Below are positions 17,814 to 29,714 of a DNA stretch of 41,764 nucleotides, piece after piece; within the stretch, counting starts at the first letter, position 1; each line of letters begins with the position of its first letter. The DNA lies in NCBI GenBank assembly GCA_016873755.1, contig VGWB01000006.1:1-41764 (forward strand), read 5' to 3'. The notes below the pieces were generated by a model that was not told the origin of the DNA, made no database searches, and saw only the letters and a program-made list of their open reading frames with translations. The position numbers and the translations under genes were made by a program. The DNA is from Ignavibacteria bacterium. GTDB taxonomy: Bacteria > Bacteroidota > Ignavibacteria > UBA10030.

Positions 17814-17834
17814 CCTACACCCTATTTCGCTAAT

Positions 17835-19325
17835 ATGCGCATGCCCACTGACAGCGCGCACGTAGGCCCTTCCATCGACCGCGTCCCCGAAGACGCCGTC
17901 GGTATTGAGACTGATGCCCGCCGCGTATGGGATGCATGTCTTGAGAGGATCGAAGAGCGCGTTACAAGCTTGAGTTTTAAGACCTGGTTTCAGCCTATTG
18001 TCCCACAGAAACTCGTTGGCAGCAAGCTGACAGTGCAGGTTCCCAGCCAGTTTTTCTACGATTGGGTCGAGCAACACTACAATTCACTCATTCGTGAGAC
18101 AATTGGCGAGGTTCTTGGCGAGAACGCTCATCTCTACTATGCCATTGCAGCAGATGACCATGCTCCCGCCGATACTGATCATAACAACTTCATCAACAGC
18201 AACCGCCAGAACGCGGAGTCTGCTACCACGATGCTGGGTTCCGCTGCGTTTGCTCCCCGTGCGGCGTTTCGTCAGCTCGATGCTCTCCTCGCACAAAGCA
18301 ACTTGAATCCCAGGTACACCTTCGAGAACTTCATCAAGGGTGACAGTAACCAGTTGGCGCGCGCGGCCGCCCTTGCCGTCGCCAACAATCCGGGTGGTAC
18401 TTCTTTCAATCCGCTTGTTGTATATGGTGGGACTGGCTTGGGGAAGACGCACCTTATGCATGCCCTCGGTAACCAGGCAATTGCAATTGGAAAGGCCAAG
18501 CGCGTTGTCTATGTTTCAAGCGAAAAATTCACAATTGAGTTCGTCGACGCCATCCAGGCCGATCGAGTCAACGAATTCTCCCATTTCTACCGTAGCGTTG
18601 ATCTTCTCATTGTCGATGATATTCAGTTCTTCTCCGGAAAGGAAAAAACGCAAGACAATTTCTTCCACACCTTCAACACTTTGTACCAGTTGGGCAAACA
18701 GATCGTTCTTTCATCTGATGTTCCTCCAAAAGAATTAAAGGGTTTGGATGAAAGGCTAATCTCCCGTTTCCAGTCGGGTTTGACTGCTGACATTCAGCCA
18801 CCCGACCTTGAGACCCGGATTGCCATCCTGAGGAGAAAGAGTGAAGATAATGGCTTTGAACTGCCCCCCGATGTTATTGATTTTATTGCTGTAAACGTAA
18901 CGAGCAACATCCGCGAGCTTGAGGGGTGCCTCATAAGTCTTATTGCCCGGGCATCGCTGGATAACCGAGACGTCAATCTCGACCTCGCTCGTGATGTTCT
19001 GCGAGTAGTGGTTAGTGAGCTTAAGTCTCCCATAAACATCGACCAGATACAGCGCACCGTTTGTGAATTTTTCGATATTCCGGATGACCTTCTCCGCGCG
19101 AAAACACGGAAACAGGAAATCGTCGGTGCGCGGCAGGTCGCAATGTATCTGGCGAAAGAGTTGACACATTCTTCTTTGAAAACCATTGGCCTTCACTTCG
19201 GTGGGCGTGACCACAGTACCGTCATCCATGCATTCCAGACCGTTCACGATCGTATCAAGAATGACCCTGTTTTCCGCCAGAATGTGGAGCAGCTGCGAAA
19301 ACGAATCGAGATGAGCAGCCACTAG
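17835..19325 (+). CDS. dnaA: Chromosomal replication initiator protein DnaA
   Basis: AAA+ ATPase that binds DnaA boxes and opens the origin; 496 aa. Seen: domain I (about 28-100, with SFKTWFQPIVP), a linker, domain III with YTFENFIKGDSNQLARAAA, Walker A GGTGLGKT (198-205) and Walker B LLIVDDIQFF, and domain IV with the DNA-binding signature GGRDHSTVIHA (Asp459-His460). The ATG at 17835 has no strong ribosome binding site; a second ATG lies two codons on. The 20-residue segment before the core has no clear family match. Intergenic regions with DnaA boxes flank the gene on both sides. Confidence 0.98.
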   Translation: MRMPTDSAHVGPSIDRVPEDAVGIETDARRVWDACLERIEERVTSLSFKTWFQPIVPQKLVGSKLTVQVPSQFFYDWVEQHYNSLIRETIGEVLGENAHLYYAIAADDHAPADTDHNNFINSNRQNAESATTMLGSAAFAPRAAFRQLDALLAQSNLNPRYTFENFIKGDSNQLARAAALAVANNPGGTSFNPLVVYGGTGLGKTHLMHALGNQAIAIGKAKRVVYVSSEKFTIEFVDAIQADRVNEFSHFYRSVDLLIVDDIQFFSGKEKTQDNFFHTFNTLYQLGKQIVLSSDVPPKELKGLDERLISRFQSGLTADIQPPDLETRIAILRRKSEDNGFELPPDVIDFIAVNVTSNIRELEGCLISLIARASLDNRDVNLDLARDVLRVVVSELKSPINIDQIQRTVCEFFDIPDDLLRAKTRKQEIVGARQVAMYLAKELTHSSLKTIGLHFGGRDHSTVIHAFQTVHDRIKNDPVFRQNVEQLRKRIEMSSH

Positions 19326-19517
19326 TCCTCGGTGTTCTCTTTCTCATCTTACATCCCGCAAAGCATTACCGTCTTCGGTTTACGCAGTCAGGTATCGATC
19401 ATAGCGCCTATCGTGGGTGCTTCGTGTTAACAACATCTTGAAGATTATGTGGATTCTTGCGGACTGAATGTTGGCTACGCCGCCGAGGACGGTCTTATTG
19501 ACCATACAGAAGTCGAG

Positions 19518-19526
19518 TGTTTATAA
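19518..19526 (-). promoter_or_regulatory. DnaA-box-like site
   Basis: TTATAAACA on the minus strand, one mismatch to TTATNCACA. Confidence 0.4.
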
Positions 19527-19546
19527 GCCCCTCATTCCTTAACTCA

Positions 19547-19555
19547 TTTTCCACA
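19547..19555 (+). promoter_or_regulatory. DnaA-box-like site
   Basis: TTTTCCACA on the plus strand, one mismatch to TTATCCACA. Confidence 0.4.
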
Positions 19556-19633
19556 CTCTCCATCTGTGAACACTGGTGCTTCCTTTGCTGGATCATGTGA
19601 GGACTACGAAATCATGTGTAGTTCATATTTGTG

Positions 19634-19642
19634 TTATCAACA
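19634..19642 (+). promoter_or_regulatory. DnaA-box variant beside the AT-rich stretch
   Basis: TTATCAACA, the same nine bases as the box before dnaA, directly precedes the AT-rich stretch in the dnaA-dnaN gap. Confidence 0.55.
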
Positions 19643-19724
19643 GCTTAAGAAATACTATTCACTTTCTTTTTACTCATAATAATACTAGAGGATGGCGCTC
19701 GCAGTACTTTACAGGGGAAGAAGT

Positions 19725-19753
19725 TTGTAAATAGCCAAAAAAATTGGTATTTT
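19725..19753 (+). promoter_or_regulatory. Candidate dnaN promoter
   Basis: TTGTAA (19725-19730), 17 bp, then TATTTT (19748-19753). The expected start is near 19760, about 40 nt before the dnaN ATG. AAGGAG lies 8 bp before that ATG. Confidence 0.5.
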
Positions 19754-19800
19754 TTATTGAAGAGACGAATCTAAACAATTCCCTTCCCAAGGAGATGTGA

Positions 19801-20916
19801 ATGAAATTCACCGTTGCTAGCAGCGATCTCCAAAAAGCGTTAAGCAGAATCAGCGGTGTGGTTCCTTCGAAATCAACTCTCCCCATCCTCGAAAATATCC
19901 TGTTTCAGCTCTCCAAGAATTCTCTGCACCTTGTAGCAACAGATCTTGAGATATCTATGTCGACAACGTTAGAGTTAAAAGGTGCAGAGGACGGATCCAT
20001 CGCAGTTCCCGCGAAACGGCTTATGGAAACAATTCGAGCTTTGCCTGAAGTGCAACTAATCTTCCATGCAGATGTACCGACTAGCAAGGTGAAGATGATA
20101 ACGGAGATAGGAGAGTACGTTATCATGGGAGACTCGAGTGAGGAATTTCCGACAACACCACAATTCAAAGCGGAGGAAAGAATCGTTCTTGACGGAGAGT
20201 TACTTCGAAAGCTTATTCACAGAACCATTTTTTCAGTGAGTACCGATGAACTGCGACCGGCAATGACAGGAGTACTCCTCCAAGTGAAGGAAGACGAGCT
20301 AAGGGCCGTCTCAACTGATGGGCATAGACTCGTGAGGATTCACTACACAGGCTTCAAGCATTCAAAACTGAAGAGGGAGATTATCATACCGGCGAAAGCG
20401 TTGAGCTTAGTCGGTCGATCGGTCGAGGAGGGTGAAAATACGCTGGCAATTGACTCATCGCATGTGCAGTTCAGTTTTGGCGCAACAACGCTGACATCGC
20501 GCGTGATCGAAGAAAGCTACCCAAATTATGAATCTGTTATTCCACTTGATAACGACAAAACACTTACCGTCAGTCGCGACCTCATCCTTGCATCAGTGCG
20601 GCGCGTGGCACTCTATTCGAGCACGACGACACACCAGGTTCGCTGCTCCATGAAAAAGAACGAGTTAAAAATCATGGCAGAGGATGTCGATTTTGGAGGC
20701 GAGGCGAAGGAGAAAATTCCATGCGACTACGCAGGGGAAGAGCTGGAGATCGGTTTTAACGCGACGTATCTTGTCGATATTCTTTCACATATTGACACGG
20801 ATGAGGTGCAATTCAAACTGGGGAGTCCGGTTCGCGCGGCGATCATAACGCCGGCGAAGCAAAAAGCGAATGAGGATCTCCTCATGTTGGTAATGCCGAT
20901 GCGGCTGAATGCATAA
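19801..20916 (+). CDS. dnaN: DNA polymerase III beta subunit (sliding clamp)
   Basis: Ring clamp that tethers the replicative polymerase to DNA; 371 aa, the normal length. Seen: MKFTVASSDLQKALSRISGV at the N-terminus, SKSTLPILENILFQ, ATDLEISMS, FSVSTDELRPAMTGVLLQ at the start of the second domain, the DGHRLVR motif, and a C-terminal VMPMRLNA matching the family's PMR ending. The ribosome binding site AAGGAG is well placed. It begins the dnaN-recF-DUF721-gyrB cluster, and a strong hairpin separates it from recF. Confidence 0.98.
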   Translation: MKFTVASSDLQKALSRISGVVPSKSTLPILENILFQLSKNSLHLVATDLEISMSTTLELKGAEDGSIAVPAKRLMETIRALPEVQLIFHADVPTSKVKMITEIGEYVIMGDSSEEFPTTPQFKAEERIVLDGELLRKLIHRTIFSVSTDELRPAMTGVLLQVKEDELRAVSTDGHRLVRIHYTGFKHSKLKREIIIPAKALSLVGRSVEEGENTLAIDSSHVQFSFGATTLTSRVIEESYPNYESVIPLDNDKTLTVSRDLILASVRRVALYSSTTTHQVRCSMKKNELKIMAEDVDFGGEAKEKIPCDYAGEELEIGFNATYLVDILSHIDTDEVQFKLGSPVRAAIITPAKQKANEDLLMLVMPMRLNA

Positions 20917-20946
20917 CTGGAGAAGCAGTGGTGGTGTATCTGAGCA

Positions 20947-20982
20947 GATAGCCCCATCTCGCGCGGCGGGAGTGGGGCTATC
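20947..20982 (+). terminator. Strong hairpin between dnaN and recF
   Basis: A perfect 10-bp stem GATAGCCCCA/TGGGGCTATC encloses a 16-nt GC-rich loop that can pair further (CTC/GAG). It is followed by GCTTTG, a poor U-tract. It could be a partial terminator or attenuator lowering recF expression relative to dnaN, or an RNA-stability element. It ends 24 nt before recF. Confidence 0.55.
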
Positions 20983-21006
20983 GCTTTGTAAGTGCTGGCA
21001 GGACGG

Positions 21007-22132
21007 ATGAGGTTGCGGACCCTTGAAATCGTTAACTTCCGGAACCACACGCATACGGTGGTGCGGTGTGGGCAGGAAGTGAACGGATTGATTGGGGAGA
21101 ACGGTCAAGGGAAGACGAACGTGCTTGAAGCAATCTCATATGTGTGCCTTACCAAAAGTTTTTGCGGAACGGCCGACAGCGTAGCTGTGCAGGTGGGGCA
21201 AAATCAGTTCGCGGTGAGTGGAGAGCTTGTCGGCGACAGCGGTGTTCGATACAGTGTTGGGGTAACGTATGACAGCGAAATCAGGGAGAAACGATACGCG
21301 ATCAACGGGTCGGCCATTGAACGATTCGCAGACGTAGTGGGCGAGTTTCCGGTGGTCGTTCTTTCTGCGGAGAGCGGATCGATCACACTGGGGGGTCCGG
21401 TAGACCGTCGCAAGTTCATGGATTTTGTGATAGCGCAATCAAGCAGGTCGTACCTGGAGGATCTGCTTGAGTATCGCCGGGTGTTAAGGCAACGAAACAA
21501 GGTGCTGATGGATGCAAAGCTGACTCGGCGCGATTATGCTGATCTCCTTGCAATCTGGAGCGGTGAGTTGATAGCACGCGGTGTGAGGATCATGATGAAG
21601 AGGAGGATATTCGTAAATGAGCTCCAAGCGCTGGTTCAGGATTCGTACAGAAAGCTAGCGGGTGATCGTGAGACGCCGGGGATCAGGTATAGGCCGTCAG
21701 TAGAAGCTGATGAGCAGGAGAACGAGGAAGCTGTACGACTGAGGTTCGGTGAGGAGTTGGAACGAAAGAAGGAGGAGGAGCAGCGGAGCGCGGCAACGGT
21801 GGTAGGGCCTCACCGAGATGAGCTCGAAATGCTCATAAATGGGCTGAATGCACGGAAATATGCTTCGCAAGGTCAACACAAGACACTTCTCATAGCGCTG
21901 AAGATCGCTGAGTTTGCGTATCTACGTGAGCGGCGGAACGAGAAGCCGATCTTGTTGCTGGATGATATCTTTGGTGAACTGGACACCCATAGGTCAGAGC
22001 ATTTGCTGGACCTCATTAGTCCACTTGGGCAGGCGTTTCTGACCGCGACATCGGAGAAGGTTCTACCACCAGACATCAACTGGGGCAAGGCAAACAGGAA
22101 GTTCCTGGTTCGGGACGGGGCCGTAACGTACA

Positions 22133-22158
<26 letters not shown>
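21007..22158 (+). CDS. recF: DNA replication and repair protein RecF
   Basis: SMC-like ATPase that helps load RecA at gaps; 383 aa. Seen: MRLRTLEIVNFRNH at the N-terminus, Walker A GENGQGKTNVLEAISY, LTKSF, the signature segment ASQGQHKTLLIALKIAEF and Walker B/D-loop LLLDDIFGELD. I chose the ATG at 21007, which gives the family N-terminus; the frame is open 15 nt further up. It overlaps the next gene by 26 nt. Confidence 0.96.
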
Positions 22159-24555
<2,397 letters not shown>

Positions 24556-24632
24556 GACAATACCAGGCCCGGGGAGCAGCAGGTTTCCGGACAGCGTTTG
24601 GCAAAAGAGACAGGAAGAGAAAGCGACGCCTC

Positions 24633-27218
24633 ATGGCAACGGTGAGTGAAAAAGTCATCCCGGTAGACATCGAAGAAGAAATGAAGGGATCGTACATCGA
24701 TTACTCGATGTCGGTGATCGTTGCGCGCGCGCTGCCCGATGTACGCGACGGTCTCAAGCCTGTTCACCGGAGGGTTCTGTACGGCATGCAGGATCTTGGC
24801 TTGGCGAGCAATCGGCCGTACAAGAAGAGCGCACGAATCGTCGGTGAGGTGCTTGGAAAGTATCATCCACACGGGGACGCCGCAGTATATGACAGCATGG
24901 TTCGCATGGTCCAGGATTTTTCGCTGCGGTACCCGCTGGTTGATGGACAAGGAAACTTCGGGTCGGTTGATGGGGACTCCCCGGCGGCCATGCGATATAC
25001 AGAGGCTCGCCTTGCACGGATTGCCGAGGAGATACTCCGGGACCTGGAGAAGAACACTGTTGACTTCGTCGCCAACTTTGATGATACCCTCAAGGAACCC
25101 GTGGTTCTGCCGACGCTCTTTCCGAATCTGCTCTGCAACGGGGCAAGCGGAATCGCTGTCGGGATGGCAACAAACATTCCGCCGCACAATCTGAATGAGG
25201 TAATCAACGGCTGCATTGCATACATCAAGGACCAGGGCATCGGCGACGCGCAGTTGATGAAACACATTGTAGCACCCGACTTTCCCACGGGTGGAATTAT
25301 TTACGGCTATGAGGGCGTAAAGGACGCGTATACAACAGGCCGAGGTCGCGTTCTCGTGAGAGCTAAAGCGACCATTCAGACGGCCAAAGGGGATCGGCAA
25401 CGGATCATCGTTTCCGAGCTTCCGTACATGGTAAACAAGGCCGCGCTGGTTGAAAAGATTGCAGATCTCGTCAACGAGAAGAAGATCGATGACATTACTG
25501 ATATCCGAGACGAGTCAGACCGTGATGGTCTTCGGGTCGTAATCGAAGTGCGGAGGGATGCAAACGCCGAGGTGGTGCTCAACAACCTGTACATGCATAC
25601 GCACATGCAAACCACCTTCGGCATCAACATGCTGGCGCTGGTCGACGGTCGGCCGCGCGTCCTAACGTTGCGGGAGATCATCCAGCAATTTGTTGAGCAT
25701 CGAAACGATATTGTCGTGCGCCGTTCGCAATTCGAACTCGATGAAGCGGAGAGGCGTGCCCACATCCTTGAGGGGTACATCATCGCGCTTGAGAACATTG
25801 ATGCTGTTATTCGACTTATCAAGCAATCGAAGGACGTGGAAAGCGCGAAGTCGGGCCTGATGAAGAAATTCAAGCTTTCGGATATCCAGGCAAAGGCGAT
25901 TCTCGATATGCGGTTGCAGAAGCTGACAGGGCTGGAGCGGAAGAAGGTTGAAGAGGAATACCGGGACACCATCAAACTGATTGAGAAACTGAAAGCTATC
26001 CTCAAGAGCAAGCAGCTCCAGCTGAAGATTATTGAAGAGGAGCTGGTGGAGGTGAAGAAGAAGTATGGTGACGACCGGCGGACACAGATTGTCTATAAGG
26101 CCGAGGAGTTCAGCATCGAAGATATTATCGCCGAGGAAGAAGTCGTTATTACGATCAGCCACCAAGGCTTCATCAAGCGGTTCCCAGTCTCCGGCTATCG
26201 CAGGCAATCACGAGGGGGTAAGGGCGTGACCGGCGCCGCGACGAAGGAGGATGATTTCCTGGAACACATGTTCATTGCCAGCACACACAACTACATTCTC
26301 TTCTTCACAAACACAGGTCGTTGTTACTGGCTGAAGGTTTTCGAGATTCCCGAGGCGGGCCGCATGGCCAAGGGAAAACCGATCAACGCGCTGCTTGCGA
26401 AAGGAGCAGAAGAGGCAATCTCAGCCTTTATTGCAGTCAAAGAGTTCGACGAGAAACACTATGTGTTCATGGTAACGCAACAGGGCTTGGTCAAGAAGGT
26501 CCTCCTCTCAGAGTTCAGCAATCCGCGGCGAAGTGGCATCACCGCAACAACGTTGCGCAAAGGGGATTCGCTCAAAGATGTGAAGCTTACGGACGGCAGC
26601 CAGCACATCATTATTGGAACGCGCGATGGTGTCGCAATTCGGTTTCACGAGAGCGAGGTGCGCCCGATGGGAAGAACAGCGACCGGTGTTCGCGGCATTA
26701 GCCTGGGCAAAGGTGACAAGGTCGTCGGTGCGGTGAATTTGCGGCGCAAAGGGACCACTATCCTTGTCGCAACAGACAGAGGATATGGCAAGCGGAGCGA
26801 GGAAGGAGAATACCGGCTCAGCCACCGCGGCGGTAAGGGCATCATCACCGTGAAGACATCGGACAAGACCGGGAACATGGTAGGCATTAAGGAGGCGGTA
26901 GATACTGATGATGTGGTCGTCGTGACGTCAAACGGCATGGTGATTCGGCAGCATGCGGCAGACATCCGCATTGCTGGTCGGAATACACAGGGCGTGAGGT
27001 TAATTCGTCTTGCCGAAATGGATGAAGTGGCAGACGTTGCAATCGTTGTGGGTGAGGAAGAGGAAGAAAAGCGGTTGTCGGGGAAGGAACCAGCCGGGAA
27101 GAGCAAGACAAGTGAGTCGACCGACGCCGGTGAACCGGAGCAGAAAGAACAACGAACAGAACAATCGGGCGGCAAAAGGGGCGAAGCGCCCAAGAAAGAC
27201 TCGAAGAGAAACAAATAA
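24633..27218 (+). CDS. gyrA: DNA gyrase subunit A
   Basis: DNA-cleaving subunit of gyrase, 861 aa. Seen: [30 protein letters not shown] in the quinolone-resistance region, catalytic Tyr122 in MRYTEAR (same number as E. coli), and the GyrA-box QSRGGKG in the C-terminal beta-pinwheel, which marks it as gyrase rather than topoisomerase IV. Position 83 is Ala where E. coli has Ser; Asp87 is kept. The last 50 or so residues are a charged Lys/Glu-rich tail. A weak hairpin (27217-27231) follows the stop. Confidence 0.98.
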   Translation: MATVSEKVIPVDIEEEMKGSYIDYSMSVIVARALPDVRDGLKPVHRRVLYGMQDLGLASNRPYKKSARIVGEVLGKYHPHGDAAVYDSMVRMVQDFSLRYPLVDGQGNFGSVDGDSPAAMRYTEARLARIAEEILRDLEKNTVDFVANFDDTLKEPVVLPTLFPNLLCNGASGIAVGMATNIPPHNLNEVINGCIAYIKDQGIGDAQLMKHIVAPDFPTGGIIYGYEGVKDAYTTGRGRVLVRAKATIQTAKGDRQRIIVSELPYMVNKAALVEKIADLVNEKKIDDITDIRDESDRDGLRVVIEVRRDANAEVVLNNLYMHTHMQTTFGINMLALVDGRPRVLTLREIIQQFVEHRNDIVVRRSQFELDEAERRAHILEGYIIALENIDAVIRLIKQSKDVESAKSGLMKKFKLSDIQAKAILDMRLQKLTGLERKKVEEEYRDTIKLIEKLKAILKSKQLQLKIIEEELVEVKKKYGDDRRTQIVYKAEEFSIEDIIAEEEVVITISHQGFIKRFPVSGYRRQSRGGKGVTGAATKEDDFLEHMFIASTHNYILFFTNTGRCYWLKVFEIPEAGRMAKGKPINALLAKGAEEAISAFIAVKEFDEKHYVFMVTQQGLVKKVLLSEFSNPRRSGITATTLRKGDSLKDVKLTDGSQHIIIGTRDGVAIRFHESEVRPMGRTATGVRGISLGKGDKVVGAVNLRRKGTTILVATDRGYGKRSEEGEYRLSHRGGKGIITVKTSDKTGNMVGIKEAVDTDDVVVVTSNGMVIRQHAADIRIAGRNTQGVRLIRLAEMDEVADVAIVVGEEEEEKRLSGKEPAGKSKTSESTDAGEPEQKEQRTEQSGGKRGEAPKKDSKRNK

Positions 27219-27231
27219 CACGTTTCGTGTT
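27217..27231 (-). terminator. Possible terminator in the gyrA / DUF192 convergent gap
   Basis: AACACG and CGTGTT form a 6-bp stem with a 3-nt loop, starting on the gyrA stop codon. Read on the minus strand it is followed by the U-rich ATTTGTTTC, so it suits the DUF192 transcript better than gyrA. Confidence 0.4.
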
Positions 27232-27255
27232 GTTGCTGCGGGTATATGACGTAGC

Positions 27256-27834
27256 TTAGAAGAATCCTCGCCAATCGATAAAATCACCCACGCGGATTCC
27301 ATGCTTGTCGGTGAATCCCGAGTTGACCTCAACGGCAAACTGAGCGGGACTTGTGGAAGGATACGATTCCTCCGAATAAGGTTTCGTGTACTTGTGGATG
27401 GTCACAATGCGGTTCTCGGCGTCGACAAACAGGATATCAAGAGACAAAATGGTGTTCTTCATCCAGAAAGACCGAGGGGCAGCCGTGTCAAAAACAAACA
27501 ACATCCCCTGATTTTCCCCCATTCTGTCCCTATACATCAGACCAAGTTCGCGAGTCTGCTCGTCTAATGCCAACTCGATGTCGATAGCAACGATCAACTT
27601 CCGCTGAGCATCGAGGAAACGGAGGTCGCCCTGTTTTTTGAACTCGTACGCAGTCGGAACAGGCGATGCCTCGCGGGGCCGTCCTTCGGGTGTCTTTCTC
27701 TCAGTGGGTCTGGTCATAATGAGAACAGTAGCCCCCACGACAATCAGAATCATCACCACTGCCGCAATCCGGTTCAACGGGCGTTTGCGAGGCTGTGGTT
27801 GACTCTCTTCTACCTTCCGGCGGTTCTTTCCCAT
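27256..27834 (-). CDS. DUF192 family protein with membrane anchor
   Basis: A 192-aa protein with a basic N-terminus, one transmembrane segment (about 23-40, IAAVVMILIVVGATVLI) and a C-terminal DUF192 domain. Domain landmarks: IDIELALDEQTRELGLMYRD, GMLFVFDTAAPRSFWMKNT, LSLDILFVD and a final GIRVGDFIDW. The domain should lie outside the inner membrane. Family function is not established. It follows the TIGR03545 gene by 2 bp and ends the three-gene unit. Confidence 0.9.
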   Translation of the reverse strand: MGKNRRKVEESQPQPRKRPLNRIAAVVMILIVVGATVLIMTRPTERKTPEGRPREASPVPTAYEFKKQGDLRFLDAQRKLIVAIDIELALDEQTRELGLMYRDRMGENQGMLFVFDTAAPRSFWMKNTILSLDILFVDAENRIVTIHKYTKPYSEESYPSTSPAQFAVEVNSGFTDKHGIRVGDFIDWRGFF

Positions 27835-27836
27835 GG

Positions 27837-29714
27837 TTACTGTTTCTTGAAGAGTCCTTTGACCGCGTCCTCAAGCTTCTTCTTCGCAGCATCTGTCTGC
27901 TTCTTCTTTTCCTCGTCGATTCGGGCCTCAAGTTCCCTCTTCTTTGTTTCAACCATAGCGAACTTCTCGCCAACAAGGTTCTCATACGCACGGATGCGGG
28001 TGAGCGCTTCTTCCTTTTTCTGGTTGAAAACCTTCTCGAACTCCGCCCTCCTTTCCGCAATCCGTTGATGTACCTTACCGCGAATCTCGTTCTGCAAGCG
28101 CGCAAGCTCATCACCAATGACCTTTCGGGCCCTTGCTGCAAGTTGATCGTCAAGGTCGGTTGTCAAAGCAATGTTAAGAGATCCCCCTGTGTTCCATAGG
28201 CGAAGTTGGACGCTGAACGCGGATACGGCAGCGAGCACATCACGGGCGATGCGCTCGACGTCATTACGAGGTTGCCGGTCGAACATAAGGGTAAGGTCGC
28301 GAAAATCGAGTCGCAGGTTGGAATCAAAGCGATCTCCGGGCACGGAGACGCGTGCGGAGATGTCTGCAGATGCTTGAGTGATCTTCGACGGAACGAAGTC
28401 GGTCTGGCCGAATTCAACCTCACCGGTGCGAAGGCGGCGGACCGTAAGGCTGTAGTCATCAGCAGGAATTTCCGGGCGTCGGTCAAAGGAGGCATCGAAA
28501 GTAAACGATGCACCCTGTGCCCTGGAGCCGGACAAGGCAATCGTCATGGGATAGCCGGTGACCCGCTGGTTGTTGGTGATGTTGCGGATCTCACCCGTTG
28601 CGTAGAAATAGTCAGAGTATTGAGACTTGTCGTCGCCGCCCGATATAAGGATCTTCTTGATCCACCACTTGGGATATGCTCTCTCGGCAGGGAAGTAGAT
28701 GTCCTGGCCTTGAAAGCGTTCTGGCTTCTTATATTCGGGCTCAGGTATGTATTTCGGGATCGTTGTTCGTGCAAGATCAATCCAAGACAAATAGCTATTG
28801 ACCTTCTGCAAGATTTCCCTCCCAAGCAGCAGGGTGGCTATTCCACGCGTGCTCAGATCTGGCAGTTGAGCGAGACCCCGCACCATGTCATAATCAGCGC
28901 GGGCCAGATCATCGATGGCACCGACCGACGAGGAGAGGCGATTGATTTGATCGGTGATTGCTGTGCGGCGATTCTTGAATGTTTGGTTCAGCTCGTCGAT
29001 GTTCTTATACGCGTTATTTACACGGGCGACAGCCGCAGTAATACCCTCAACCGTCTTAAGCTCATTCAGATTGACGGACGTGACATCAGCCTCAATTTGA
29101 GCTACGCGCTGTTTCGAGGCCTCAATATCTGCCAGCGTTGCCTGCCACTGCTGACTGGCGATCTGTACTTGCTGTCTCAAGGAATCCAGAGGCTGGACGC
29201 TCCGGAGGGTTCGCACATTCAGCAGGCTGTCGATCTTCAAACCCGCTCTGAGCTTTGCAAGATCAAATACGGGGACGCGCTTTGCTTCGCGGGCTATTGC
29301 TGCAGTTGCCTCTGATATGATTGATGGGCCCCCCTCGGATTCGTCGGCGGTTTTCGGCAAGGATCCATCCGTCGAGCGCTTTGTGCCGACGAGCAGGTCA
29401 TTCACCTCCATAGTTTCAACAATGTATTTGTTGCGGAGCAGCTGGTTAAGATCCAGGGCAAACCGCACTCTGCCCGTTTCAAATATGTTCTTCCACGGAT
29501 CTTTCGGGTTGGCTACTTGAAGGCGGGAGAACTCCAGCGCGATCGGAGAGAGCGTGAGCTTCAGGTTGTCAATTTCCACTCTTGCACCCACTATACCCTC
29601 GCCCGCCCGCTCCAATCCAGATTCGATCCAGCGCTCAGCAAACAGGTAAACAACGATGGCAACGAGTACGGCCGGGATGAGAACAACGAAGACGAACTTT
29701 TTCCGCATGGTCAT
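27837..29714 (-). CDS. TIGR03545 family protein
   Basis: A protein of 625 aa with an N-terminal transmembrane helix (KFVFVVLIPAVLVAIVVYLF) and a long exported part. Early residues (GEGIVGARVEIDNLKLTLSP, then LEFSRLQVANP) resemble AsmA-type periplasmic proteins. The middle (about 190-300) and the end (about 540-630) are rich in heptad-like Lys/Glu/Ala and probably coiled coil. I recognise the pairing with the next gene as TIGR03545/TIGR03546, of unknown function. The start overlaps the TIGR03546 stop as ATGA; an ATG two codons on is an alternative. Confidence 0.85.
   Translation of the reverse strand: MTMRKKFVFVVLIPAVLVAIVVYLFAERWIESGLERAGEGIVGARVEIDNLKLTLSPIALEFSRLQVANPKDPWKNIFETGRVRFALDLNQLLRNKYIVETMEVNDLLVGTKRSTDGSLPKTADESEGGPSIISEATAAIAREAKRVPVFDLAKLRAGLKIDSLLNVRTLRSVQPLDSLRQQVQIASQQWQATLADIEASKQRVAQIEADVTSVNLNELKTVEGITAAVARVNNAYKNIDELNQTFKNRRTAITDQINRLSSSVGAIDDLARADYDMVRGLAQLPDLSTRGIATLLLGREILQKVNSYLSWIDLARTTIPKYIPEPEYKKPERFQGQDIYFPAERAYPKWWIKKILISGGDDKSQYSDYFYATGEIRNITNNQRVTGYPMTIALSGSRAQGASFTFDASFDRRPEIPADDYSLTVRRLRTGEVEFGQTDFVPSKITQASADISARVSVPGDRFDSNLRLDFRDLTLMFDRQPRNDVERIARDVLAAVSAFSVQLRLWNTGGSLNIALTTDLDDQLAARARKVIGDELARLQNEIRGKVHQRIAERRAEFEKVFNQKKEEALTRIRAYENLVGEKFAMVETKKRELEARIDEEKKKQTDAAKKKLEDAVKGLFKKQ

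Larger units (their letters stand above)
17323..17834. other. Part of oriC: rpmH-dnaA intergenic region
   Basis: A 512-bp gap between divergent rpmH and dnaA with no coding sequence. It holds one perfect DnaA box (17588-17596), a one-mismatch box (17805-17813), and two weaker plus-strand matches, TTATGCAAA at 17464 and TTATACTCA at 17542. It also holds promoter candidates for rpmH and dnaA and an AT-rich patch at about 17640-17690. The strand switch of genes here supports an origin function. Confidence 0.6.
19326..19800. other. Part of oriC: dnaA-dnaN intergenic region
   Basis: A 475-bp non-coding gap. It contains DnaA-box-like sequences TTATAAACA (minus, 19518-19526), TTTTCCACA (plus, 19547-19555) and TTATCAACA (plus, 19634-19642). 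Strongly AT-rich stretches follow (19643-19690, including tandem TAATAATACTAG, and 19722-19770), which could serve as the unwinding element. A good dnaN promoter lies near the end. Confidence 0.6.
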
